From Micropterus salmoides (lineage: Eukaryota > Chordata > Actinopteri > Centrarchiformes > Centrarchidae), in the NCBI RefSeq assembly GCF_014851395.1, contig NW_024040040.1:17135000-17198999 (forward strand): a DNA stretch of 64,000 nucleotides, given 5' to 3'. The position numbers and the translations under genes were made by a program. How positions within the stretch are numbered: the first letter of the stretch is position 1; each line of letters begins with the position of its first letter. Shown piece after piece: positions 27,831 to 37,044 of this stretch. The notes beneath the pieces are model-generated. The model worked only from the letters and a program-made list of their open reading frames with translations, was not told where the DNA came from and made no database searches.

Positions 27831-28543
27831 AATTGACCCTTCGCTAAGCCCCGCCCTCCTTAGTTACAGTTGCTAAGTCTGACAAACTGTGGGCGCTGCT
27901 ACTGTCTATTACTGCCCTCCCTGTAGAAATATTGTCAAATTTGTTGGGAAAAGCGATTTTAGAAAGAAGCAGACAGTTTTGTTGTTGCATTATACATTTC
28001 AAGGTTGTATTTAGGCTGTCAAACTGACTCAAATTGACTCAAACGATGGACGTGAAAGAAATGAAGCTAAAGCCTACCAATCACAGTACAAGTGAACCAC
28101 CGCATCCCCCTACGATTAAGACAAAAGACAACGATTTTAAGGATCAACACTGTTCTTGTACAGCTGGGTAGGTCTCTATTCATTATTACAATCATTAAAA
28201 AGCAGAACAGTAGGGCTTTATTACGTTACATTAATTAGGAAGTTAGCTACAGTTAGCAAACTAACATTACATTAGGAACAATCCTCAGCAGACATTTTTC
28301 TGGATTTATTTCAGGTTTTGGAAAGAGAATAAATCGTACTTTCAACCTCTCTGGGTAGCGACTGTAACTATTACCCCTGGATCAGCAAGAAAAATACAGC
28401 CAAAAAAGCTAGAAAACGACTCTTTTTGCATTAGAGTCAATGGAGCGCAGCCACGAAAGTGTCGGACCTCAGTTAGAGCGAGTCCTACTGCGCTGTGATT
28501 GGCCAGCTGTGTATTTGGGGCATGGCTTAGCGAAGGGTCAATT
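27831..28543 (+). mobile_element. TIR-bounded element carrying an exon-like ORF
   Basis: The ends AATTGACCCTTCGCTAAGCC (27831) and its complement (ending 28543) form inverted repeats of about 20 bp. Inside, an ATG frame (28046-28167) runs to a GG|GTAGGT donor-like site; a pyrimidine-rich stretch ending TTTCAG (about 28314) and a second open stretch follow. No clear target duplication is seen. Superfamily not assigned. Confidence 0.65.
28046..28167 (+). pseudogene. Exon-like ORF within the TIR element (possible SWIM-type zinc-finger fragment)
   Basis: The frame starts MDVKEMKLKPTNHSTSEPPH and ends KDQHCSCTAG immediately before a consensus donor (GT at 28168). The HCSCTAG end resembles the first half of SWIM zinc fingers (C-x-C ... 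C-x-H) found in some fish transposon-derived proteins; the second half would need a downstream exon. About 41 codons, so chance is possible. Evidence is motif-level only. Confidence 0.3.
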
Positions 28544-28907
28544 CCCCTAATCCAAGAGAATTTTTCCCATGACAGACAAAAAAAGTAACCTTAAGATACA
28601 GTAGTATCCCTACAAAGCAAGACTACAACTTGTGTGCTCGGAATTTTGTCTTATTTAGGGACGCACAAATCGGCCTATCTCTCTTTCAATAGAGGTTCTA
28701 ATACCAAAACAACTATGACTTGACAATGAAAAAAGAAAACGTTATTAATGTGGTTCAGTCACAACGGCACAGGTCTAACCTAAAACAGTCAGTATTGACC
28801 ACCGATCAACCAACCCTATCTCATCTCACATATACATGCTTTGGAAAAAAATGTGGCTATTGTACGCAAAACGGCGATTTATATTTCCATGTGGATGATA
28901 TGCTGCA

Positions 28908-29320
28908 GTCTCAATTCAATTCAATTCAATTTTATTTATATAGCACCAAATCACAACAACAGTTATCTCAGATTGCTTTTCATAAAAGCAGGTCTAGACC
29001 GTAGTCTGTGATGATATTTACAGAAACCCAACAGTTCCCACCAGAGCAAGCACTAAGTGACAGAGGCAAGGAAAAACTTCCTTTTAAGAGGCAGAAACCT
29101 TGAGCACAACCATGGCTCAGGGTGGGCGGCCATCTGCCTCGATCGGTTGGGGGTGAGAGAGAGAGACAGGGAGAGAGAGAGAGAGAGAGGGCAAGAGAGG
29201 AACAGAGAGAAAGAGGGAGAGAGATGGGATTAGAGGGAGAGGGGAGAGGTCAGCCTACATAATATTCACACAGAGGTACAGACAGTAAAGGTGATGTTGC
29301 TATAGCCTGAATGAAAAATG
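28908..29320 (-). mobile_element. 3' end of a minus-strand L2-like LINE, split off by a later insertion
   Basis: The minus strand reads a CT-rich tract, then CCTGAGCCATGG, GGTTTCTGCCTC, AGGAAGTTTTTCCTTGCC, GGTCTAGACCTG and TATATAAATAAAATTG with an (AATTG)n tail. These are hallmarks of a widespread teleost LINE 3' end. The rest of the element resumes at 35061 on the same strand. The two halves are separated by a plus-strand L2 flanked by TGAAAAATG copies at 29312-29320 and 35052-35060. Confidence 0.85.
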
Positions 29321-29673
29321 TGAGATGGCGCCAATGTGTGTGGCTCGCCTATTTCTCTCTGTCAATGCTGTGTGTGTTTGTGCTGTTCGTGTCATTTGTT
29401 GTTCAAAACGTTGTTTGATCATAAAGTTTGATCATGATGGATATAAAACTTTGACCCAACTCCTATCGGGAATCCCCACTTACCTTTGCCGCCCTGAGGC
29501 TCCACATCTCCGGCGTAAGCCTAAGCGCTACTGCCGCCGGGGGAAACACAGCGGTCAGCTGGTGAGGTTGAAAGCCTGTTTAGCGCGTTCTTCTGCTACC
29601 TGGGCTGAGTAACGAGCAGTGCCTCGACTCTTCATTCCTAGGCGATTGCTGGACCCTGTCGACGCCTGGTTGG

Positions 29674-30519
29674 TTGGTACCTGTTGTGGGCCCCTGGTCT
29701 CCTCACTCCCACTGGCACAGAGTAAATCCGCGGAACCTGCAGCCTCTGTGTTGGATTCCTCAGACAATCAGCGCTGCAGACCCGCTGGTTCCTGTCAGGA
29801 TTGGCCCGGTAAACGCTAAATCGCTAGCAAACAAAACTTTTATCCTTAAAGATTTCTTCACGTCCCGGGGATTGGATTTTCTCTATATGACTGAGACATG
29901 GCTGAGTGTTGGTGAGTACAGTGCCTTTTCTGAACTCTTACCGCATGACTGTTGCTGTTTGAACTCCCCGCGGACATCGGGTAGAGGAGGAGGAATAGCA
30001 ACTGTTTATAAGAATGTCTATAAATGTAAGCAGTTGTCGCCAGCATCCTCTTTCACCAGCTTTGAACTGAGCTTATTTGAGCTGGGTCGCTCTCACACAG
30101 TGTTGTGTGCAGTCTACCGGCCTCCCAAATACAATAAGGACTTTGTAAATGACTTTTCTGTTTTTCTGGCTGAAATTATGCCTAAATATGATTGTGTCCT
30201 TGTTGTTGGGGATTTTAATGTCCACGTGTGTTGTCCTGAAAACCCACTGGCAAAAGACTTTCTACACCTCATTGACTCTTTTAATCTTGTGCAGTCTGTG
30301 TCTGGCCCCACGCATGAACACGGACATACACTTGATATTGTCCTATTCTATGGGTTGCCTATTCTTAACTTAGAGATCTGTGACACTGTGTTTTCTGACC
30401 ACATGCCAGTATTATCTGAGGTTGTCCTTGCCTGTAATACAGTTAAACCTCGGGCTACTGCACGGCGCTGCCGTATTATTAACCCTTCCACTGTTGTTCA
30501 GTTTCAATCAGAACTGTGA
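29674..30519 (+). pseudogene. L2 apurinic/apyrimidinic endonuclease domain remnant
   Basis: 281 codons in one frame covering the endonuclease half of the L2 ORF2 protein, which nicks target DNA. Landmarks in order are MTETWLS, GRGGGIATVYKN, FELSLFEL, AVYRPPK, VVGDFNVHV, LDIVL and VFSDHMPVLSEVVL, so the catalytic DFN and SDH residues are present. It ends at TGA 30517-30519. The family continuation (CDIPESNDSEEL, WFHSTCQTVIDSVAPLK) is in another frame from about 30505, showing a frameshift. The start codon is not defined and the first 40 or so codons may be 5' UTR. Confidence 0.85.
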
Positions 30520-30622
30520 CATACCAGAGTCTAATGATTCAGAGGAGCTTAGCTCATGGTTTCATTCCACTTGCCAAACTGTTATAGACTCTGTTGCTCC
30601 ATTGAAAATCAGGCAATCTAAA

Positions 30623-31331
30623 TGTCCGATGGCCTGGCGGTGGCTTTACGTTTTTCAGAGAGAGACATGAGATAGAGGTAAAATGCAAGCACAAACGTGG
30701 CATTTATTGTCTTCCATACCGACAAGAGGAGACACTGACACCAACAAGCAACAAAACAACTCGCACTGGAAGTAACTTGCTGCCTTTTATACACTCCCTC
30801 CTGCAGGTAATTAAGTGGGTAAAACTACTCAGGTGGGACCACCATCATTTAGAATAATAAATAATTTACCCACAAACCCAACACCACAGAAAAATAGAGC
30901 CCAAAGAATGACTATTTACATAAAACAACCCCCCCCCCCAGCTTCAGGGCTTTCTCCTGCAGCTCTTAAGCAGGTGCTTGGGCCTCAACACTCCTTTGCC
31001 TCCGCCCCCTGCTGAAGAGACAACCAGGAAGAGGTGAGTACTTACATTGTTCATCTTCTTGTTTAAACTAATTTAACAACTAACTGAAATGGAGTAAAAG
31101 CAGTCAATACTATATTGTGAACCTTGACTATCCCTGATTGAGTTTTCTTTCCACACAGGCAGGATGGCCAACCCCCCCCCGTGGAACCACCCACAAAGAC
31201 AGCTATCAAATGTTTCAAAAATTAAATAAACAATCAAAATAACAATTTGTATGGCTCCTGCTTCATCAGTAATCCCCACCTTAATACTCAATTGACTATT
31301 TCAGGTAATGGAACCCCTGGTCTCCATTACA
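30623..31331 (-). mobile_element. Solo LTR inside the L2 ORF2 (5-bp duplication CTAAA)
   Basis: The 709-bp insert is flanked by CTAAA at 30618-30622 and 31332-31336. Its ends are TGT...ACA (+ strand TGTCCGATGG to CTCCATTACA). A polyadenylation signal AATAAA is on the minus strand (TTTATT at 30703-30708) near the minus-strand 3' end, so the LTR points left. Removing the insert plus one duplication restores the L2 reading frame exactly (RQSK joined to TKAESW). No internal retroviral genes are present, consistent with LTR-LTR recombination. The superfamily is not determinable; a 5-bp duplication suits Gypsy, BEL, Copia or ERV. Confidence 0.82.
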
Positions 31332-31339
31332 CTAAAACT

Positions 31340-31840
31340 AAAGCTGAATCTTGGCTGTATGAGACTACCCGTGTTGTCAGACGTGAGTGCCGTAGGGCTG
31401 AGCGCAAATGGAAAAAGGATAAACTGCATGTGTCTTTTCAAACGTTAAGGGACTGTTGGCGTTATTATCAGACAATTATGAATGAAGCTAAAAGGAAATA
31501 TTTCACTGAAATTATTCTGTCAAACTGTAACAAGCCTCATGGCTTGTTTAAGACTATTGACTCAGTCCTCAATGTCCCGCAAACTGTCTGCTTTGGTGCC
31601 TCCCCTGCTGTGTGTGAAAAGTTTCTTCACTTTTTTATTGATAAGGTCGCTTCCATTAGGGCGCAAATCTCCTTTTCTGCATATGACTCCTCAGTCCCTG
31701 TCCTTTGTTCTGTTGTCTTTGACAAGTTTGAACCTGTGACTTTGTCTGTTTTACAGAAGATTGTTGGGCATTTGAAGCCCTCAGTTCTCCAAATGATATT
31801 GTTCCTCCTCGACTTTTTAAGGAGGTTCTCCCTACTATAG
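31340..31840 (+). pseudogene. L2 ORF2 linker region remnant
   Basis: The frame runs AESWLYETTRVVRRECRRAE, KWKKDKLHVSFQTLRDCWRY, NKPHGLFKTIDSVLN, VCEKFLHFFIDKVASIRAQ and FDKFEPVTLSVLQKIVGHLK. This is the linker between endonuclease and reverse transcriptase in L2-type ORF2 proteins. It is continuous with the endonuclease part once the LTR at 30623-31331 is set aside. A frameshift near 31790 breaks the path into LANFRPISKL, which lies in another frame. Confidence 0.82.
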
Positions 31841-32106
31841 GGCCATCTGTTATTGCAGTTTTAAATAGTAGCCTTTCCTCATGGGTGGTATCTGACCTTT
31901 TTAAACATGCAATAGTGCAACCTGTAATTAAAAAACCTGGTCTGGATCCTGCAGACCTCGCTAATTTCAGGCCTATCTCCAAACTAACCTTTCTGTCAAA
32001 AACCCTTGAAAAGATAGTTTGCAGTCAGTTAACCCAGAGGAAAAATCTTTTTCTCAGAATAGTCTTTTCTTTAACTCTTGAGAATACACTAAAATCTCAA
32101 TAGTAT

Positions 32107-32460
32107 ATCTTTTTGAGATCACTCCAATCTGAATTGTTGCTCCTAAAAGAAAAGGATGAGATGAAGAGAGATTAAGGTTTTGAGACTTGGGTAAGATAAA
32201 TGGATACTGAATTGAGATTACAATAGGAGATTGGAAGTCACAGATGAGATCTCATCATTGTATCTTTTTGAGATCACTCCAATCTGAATTGTTGCTCCTA
32301 AAACCCCTTAAGAGAAAAGGATGAGATGAAGAGAGATTGAGGTTTTGAGACTTAGGTATGACAACTGGATACTGAATTGAGATTACAATAGGATAAATGA
32401 AAGTAACAGATGAGATCTCATCATTGTATCTTTTTGAGTTCATTAATGTCTTGCTTATTG
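32107..32460 (+). repeat. Two and a half direct repeats of about 160 bp replacing the L2 reverse-transcriptase core
   Basis: GTATCTTTTTGAGATCACTC followed by a GAATTGTTGCTCCTAAAA segment, a GGATGAGATGAAGAGAGATT segment and an AACAGATGAGATCTCATC-like end occurs at about 32107-32262 and again at about 32263-32424. A partial third copy begins about 32425. The copies differ by small indels (for example CCCCTTAAGA only in copy two). The sequence is not LINE-like. Confidence 0.75.
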
Positions 32461-32689
32461 CTCCTAAAAAGCAGTTGGGAGCTCTGGGGAGATGTATGTG
32501 AGCTTGATTGTATCACATTACTGTTTATGCTTGGAGAACCGTGCCGGAGGCCCTGAGCTGGATTGTTCAAAGGGCAACAACACTGCCGCTGTGCCATCCA
32601 GCTAAAATTAAAAGTGCAGGACTGATTGTTTTTAAATAGAGTACAATTTTCCTTTACTGAAGAGAGGAGAAATACCATATCCACAATTA

Positions 32690-32885
32690 AAGTCCTCAAA
32701 ATTCTACTCAAGTAAATGGTATAAAAGTATTCTATAGTGAATGTACTTAAGTATCAAATGTAAAAGTGCTACAATAAGGATTTGAATTAAGGGGAGTAAA
32801 AGTACAAACTCCCATAAAAAGAAAATACTCAACCTCAACATTTGACGTAAGTAAAGTACTTGAGTAAAATAACCCCTAAGTGGGG
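32690..32885. repeat. Fragment of a teleost repeat rich in AAGTAC/ACTTGAGTA motifs
   Basis: Repeated ACTCAAGTAAA, GTACTTAAGTA, AAAAGTACAAAC and GTAAAGTACTTGAGTAAAAT match a common fish interspersed repeat I associate with non-autonomous DNA transposons. The exact family is not certain. Confidence 0.5.
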
Positions 32886-33162
32886 TCACTAAGACAAAAC
32901 TGAGAAATATCTTGGAGCTTTTTTTCTGATCTACATTCTGGACTGAAATTACAGTTATTTAAGAAAACTGTAGAGATCTTTATCCTTTGATCAGAGTAAG
33001 ACGGAGATGAGTTTTTGCTCCTGAGGCCAATATGAGAAAACTCAGACATATTTGAGAAGAATCATGAGATCCTAGGAGTCATAGCTGAGTTTTCTTTGAG
33101 CTCTTTCTCTGATCTCATGGTCCAATGTTCAGGAGAGTTAAATTAAACTTATTTTATTATCA

Positions 33163-33230
33163 TTTCTTTATGTAACGTGGCCATGGAGAGTAACTGTGCA
33201 TTCTCTCCGTGGCCACGTTACATAAAGAAA
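33163..33230. repeat. Long inverted repeat (28-bp arms, one mismatch, 12-bp spacer)
   Basis: Arms 33163-33190 and 33203-33230 share TTTCTTTATGTAACGTGGCC and its complement with one mismatch, in the non-LINE block that replaces part of the L2 reverse transcriptase. It would form a strong hairpin or cruciform. Confidence 0.9.
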
Positions 33231-33258
33231 TTATTCAACACATGTATTTGACTCCGTA

Positions 33259-34230
33259 TTCTTTGGGAAGGAATTATTTTCCAGGACACCTACTTGGAAG
33301 GTAGAACTTTCTGTGTCAGCTGTGGAGAGTCTGTGTCCTCTTCTGCTCCTCTCTCGTGTCGGGTCCCACAGGGCTCAATATTAGGCCCTCTTCTTTTCTC
33401 TCTTTATTTGCTCCCGCTTGGTTCCATACTTAGGAAGGATGGTATGTCATTCCACTGTTATGCAGATGATACTCAGATCTATATGCCTCTTAAAAAGAAT
33501 GAAACTGTTGGACCGTTACTTAAGTTTCTTGATGACATAAAGGCTTGGATGGCTCTGAATGAAAGCAAGACAGAAGTGATGTCTTTTGGTGGCACTACTG
33601 GGACCCCCCGTGTCGATCTAGGTTCCTTGAGTCACTACATCAAGCAAACGATCACTAACCTTGGGGTTAAAAGGACAGTCATAAAAACAAGCTTTTTTCA
33701 ATTTAGGCAACTGGCCAAAATAAAGCCATTTCTCTCTAGGCAGCACTTTCAAACAGTAATCCACGCCTTTGTTACCACTCGGTTGGATTACTGTACGGCA
33801 CTGTACGTGGGGGTCAGTGGGTCCTCTATTGCTCGTCTCCAGATGGTACAGAAAGCTGCAGCTCGTCTTGGAACGCAGAAATATGAGCATATTTCCCCCA
33901 TTTTAGCCTCACTCCACTGGCTGCCTGTACAGCATAGGATCCATTTTAAAATTCTTTTATTCCTTTTAAGTGTCTTAATGGCCTTGCTCCACCCTACATC
34001 TCTGAGCTGCTACATGCCTATAGACCCACCCGTTCTCTCAGGTCAGCCGATCAACTGCTCCTAAGTGTGCCCAAAACCAAGCGCAAGCACAGAGGGGACC
34101 GAGCTTTTGCTGTAGCAGCTCCTAAACTGTGGAACGATCTACCTCTGCACATTAGACAGGCATCTTCACTGTCTGTTTTCAAGTCTCTTCTTAAAACCCA
34201 TCTCTTTTTTCTGGCCTTTCAAAACTGAAG
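33259..34230 (+). pseudogene. L2 reverse transcriptase C-terminal half
   Basis: From about 33259 (EGRTFCVSCGESVSS) the frame carries VPQGSILGPLLFSLYLLP, FHCYADDTQIYMPLK with the catalytic YADD at 33459-33470, IKAWMALNESKTEVMSFGGT, FRQLAKIKPFLSRQHF and TTRLDYCTALYVGVSGSS. A frameshift near 33960 leads to SLRSADQLLLSVPK-like and LWNDLPLHIRQASSL-like endings to about 34230. Family function would be RNA-templated DNA synthesis at the nick. Without motif A upstream it cannot work. Confidence 0.85.
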
Positions 34231-34386
34231 TTGACATTTTTTGTTTTAGTTGTATTGATTTTATTGTTTTATTGTATGGTTGTTTTATTGTATTGTTTTT
34301 ATTTGTATTTTCTGTGTCGTGTGAGCTTTGTCTTTAGTTTCTTATGTATTCATTTATTGTACAGCACTTTGTGTCCACTTGGACTG

Positions 34387-35011
34387 TGTCAGGGCTGGTA
34401 ACAGAACCCAAGAGCAGACTGGAGCTGGAGATGAACAAAAGAGTTTTATTTAGAAAATGACAGAGGGAAAACTGATGGGGGAGTGGGGCAAGGTCCGGGT
34501 TCCGTAGGAGAGGGCAAAGCAGTGGAAGCTGGCAGGCGAGGCGAGGCGGAGGACACTCCTGAGGACTGTGCTGACTGGCGGGGAAGATCTGAGATCCAGG
34601 AGAGCAGGACAGGTTTCCTGAAGACGAGAAACAGAATGAGTAAGCGGGCAAACAGAAACACAGGATGACTAGACTAGACTAGACTAGACTAGACTAGACT
34701 AGACTAGACTAGACTAATCTGAGGCTGGGGTGAAGCGTACTATGGTTACACAACAATCCGGCAAGGACTGGAGAGTTGGCCAGGGTTAAATAGGGAGTGG
34801 TGATGAGGCAATACCCAACAGGTGCTTAGATCCCGACGGGGAACAGGTGTGCCACAGCCATAAGGAACTGAAGACCATGCCCACCGGCTCTGGGAAAAAA
34901 GGAAGGGGAGACACCAAGCACACAGCAAAAACTCAAAAGGCAAAAAACAAATCAAAAATCATTCAGCCATACACTGTCACCGGAAGGGATCAGGGTCCGG
35001 AAGGCGTGACA
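34387..35011 (-). mobile_element. Solo LTR in the L2 3' UTR (5-bp duplication GACTG)
   Basis: The 625-bp insert is flanked by GACTG at 34382-34386 and 35012-35016. Its ends are TGTCAGGGCTGG and GGCGTGACA, so on the minus strand it runs TGTCACGCC to CCTGACA, a classical TG...CA LTR. AATAAA on the minus strand (TTTATT at 34445-34450) near the 3' end gives the orientation. It separates GTACAGCACTTTG from AAGTGCTCTATAAATAAA, the normally adjacent end of the L2 3' UTR. An internal (GACTA)n array is at 34666-34716. Confidence 0.85.
34666..34716. repeat. (GACTA)n pentanucleotide array
   Basis: About ten uninterrupted 5-bp units inside the solo LTR. Confidence 0.95.
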
Positions 35012-36352
35012 GACTGTAAAGTGCTCTATAAATAAATTTTGATTGATTGATTGAAAAATGGTACAGATATTTATAGTAGTGTTAATGATAATAATCGTAA
35101 TGTTAATGATTAAAATAACAACAATAGGACTAGTAACAATAATTGTAGCAGAGGGTGTTGAGCAGGAACACGGGGGCAGCAGGTGACCCGCAACCACAGA
35201 TTCAGACTCCACAGCTCTAGAGCCAGAAACACCTGCAGAAAGTGATAGAAGGAGAGAGGACAGAGACGAGAAAGCACAAGACTATGGGAAAGGGAAGAAG
35301 TCGAGTTAGTAACATGCATTAATGGTATGAGGTTGCATACAGAGGGAGAGAAAGAAGAGAGAGGAGCTCGGTGCATCATGGGAAATCCCCCGGCAGTCTA
35401 GGCCTATAGCAGCATAACTAAGGGATGGTTCAGGAAGTCTTAAGCCTACTCTTAAATGTGAGATGGTGTCTGCCTCCTGAATCCAAACTGGAACCTGGTT
35501 CCACAGGAGAGGAGCTTGATAGCTGGATGCTCTGGCTCCCATTCTACTTTTGGAGACTCTAGGAACCACAAGTAACCCTGCATTCTGGGAGTGCAGTGCT
35601 CTGGTGGGGTAGTAAGGTACTATGAACTCTTTAAGATAAGATGGTGCTTGACCATTAAGAGCTTTGTTGGTGAGAAGAATGATTTTACATTCTATTCTGG
35701 ATTTTACAGGAAGCCAATGCAGAGGAGCTAAGACAGGAGAAATGTGATCTCTCTTCCTGGTTCCTGTCAAAACACGTGCTGCAGCATTCTGGATCAGCTG
35801 AAAAGTCTTAATGGACTTTTCGAGCAGCCTGATAATAAGGAATTCCAGTAATCCAGCCTAGAAGTAACAAATGCATGGACTAGTTTTTCTGCATCATTTT
35901 TACACAGGATGTTTCTGATTTTTGCAATATTACGTAGGTAAAAAAAGGCGGTCCTTAAGTGAGACTTAAATGACATGTCCTGATCAAAGATAACTCCAAG
36001 ATTCCTCACAGTGGTGCTGGAGGCCAGGGCGATGCCATCCAGAGTAACTATATCTTTAGATAATCCGTTACGGAGCTGCTTGTGCCCCAGAACAATAACA
36101 TCACTTTTATCTGAGTTTAACATTAGCAAATTACAGGTCATCCAGGTTTTAACATCCTGAAGGCACATTTGAAGTTTAGTTAACTGATGAGTTTCATCTG
36201 GCTTTATCGATAGATATAACTAGTATCATCTGCATAACAATGAAGGTTTATGGAGTGTTTCCTGATAATATTGCCTAAAGGAAGCATATTTAAAGTGAAG
36301 AGGATTGGTCCGAGCACAGATCCTTGTGGAACTCCATGACTAACTTTGGCGT

Positions 36353-37044
36353 TGTTATGGCTGCCGAGGGCAGCCGTCTGTGTGTCACTGCTGCTGTGTT
36401 TCTCCCTACATGTGGTACACTGTGAGGCGGGGGATTGGCTGGTCTTCGGGAAGTCTGGCTGATCCCGCCTCCCACATCCGATGATCCTGATTGGAGCGGC
36501 GCACCAACCCTTCTCCAATCGCCGAGCTGCCTGCAGGACCGCCTTCGTGCCTTCTCTGTCAAATAGGCTGGTCTGCTGCAGGGTCGAGGCAGCTACCATT
36601 TGCCATGTAGTTTGCCCCGACGCTGGTCCTGACTTTGAACTCTGTGTGTGCGCGTGTCCTTAGGTGGTAACTCACCCGGGCTGATCCCAGTATCGGTCTA
36701 CAGAATTGGGCTAGGGGAAGCTCATCACTGATCACTCACACCTGTTAGCAAATACTTGTTTTAGATGCACTAGGTTTAGGGGTGCTGCGCTCCCTGTGTT
36801 TTGGTTTTGAACGACGGCTAGAAAGGTTTTGTTTATTCTTTTGCAAGTAGTTTAGTAATCCCTCATTTAGGAGGGATCTCTTTTTGTTATATTTGGTTCT
36901 TTGTTTTACGCAGCACCCACTTGCCCATTTTCTGTTTGACCTTTTTGTGTACCAGACTGTTTAATAAATAATCTTTCCACCCATACCAAAACCATCTGGT
37001 TTATGTTTACGTCTCTCCTACCGCTAGAGAGCGGGGACGTAACA
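36353..37044 (+). mobile_element. Solo LTR inside the older LINE (5-bp duplication GGCGT)
   Basis: The 692-bp insert has ends TGTTATGGCTGCC and GGGGACGTAACA (TGTTA...TAACA), flanked by GGCGT at 36348-36352 and 37045-37049. AATAAA at 36963-36968 on the + strand, about 75 bp before the end, gives + orientation. Removing the insert plus one duplication restores the LINE frame on the minus strand (DESSMHA joined to KVSHGVPQG). It differs in end sequence from the other two LTRs here, so it is probably another family. Confidence 0.85.

Larger units (their letters stand above)
29321..35051 (+). mobile_element. Near full-length L2-clade LINE, inserted into an older LINE and itself hit by two solo LTRs
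   Basis: It is bounded by a 9-bp target duplication TGAAAAATG (29312-29320 and 35052-35060) and ends in a (TGAT)n tail (about 35039-35051). In order: a GC-rich 5' UTR from 29321; the apurinic endonuclease with MTETWLS, AVYRPPKYNKDF, VVGDFNVHV and SDHMPVL (29674-30519, then a frameshift); the linker with RRECRRAERKWKKDK (31340-31840); the start of reverse transcriptase with LANFRPISKLTFLSKTLEKI (31885-32025); and after a replaced block (about 32030-33255) motif B (VPQGSILGPLLFSLYLLP) and the catalytic YADDTQIY (33459 onward) to about 34230. The RT palm motif A is missing. Two solo LTRs (30623-31331, 34387-35011) lie inside. Without the LTRs and their duplications the element is about 4.4 kb. 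Confidence 0.9.

Noticed and set aside
30623..31331. Host intron inside the L2
   Set aside because: Ends are TGT...ACA with a 5-bp target duplication rather than GT...AG; it is an LTR insertion.
34681..34720. CRISPR-like array from regular ACTAG repeats
   Set aside because: Simple pentanucleotide tandem repeat with no spacers; eukaryotic DNA.
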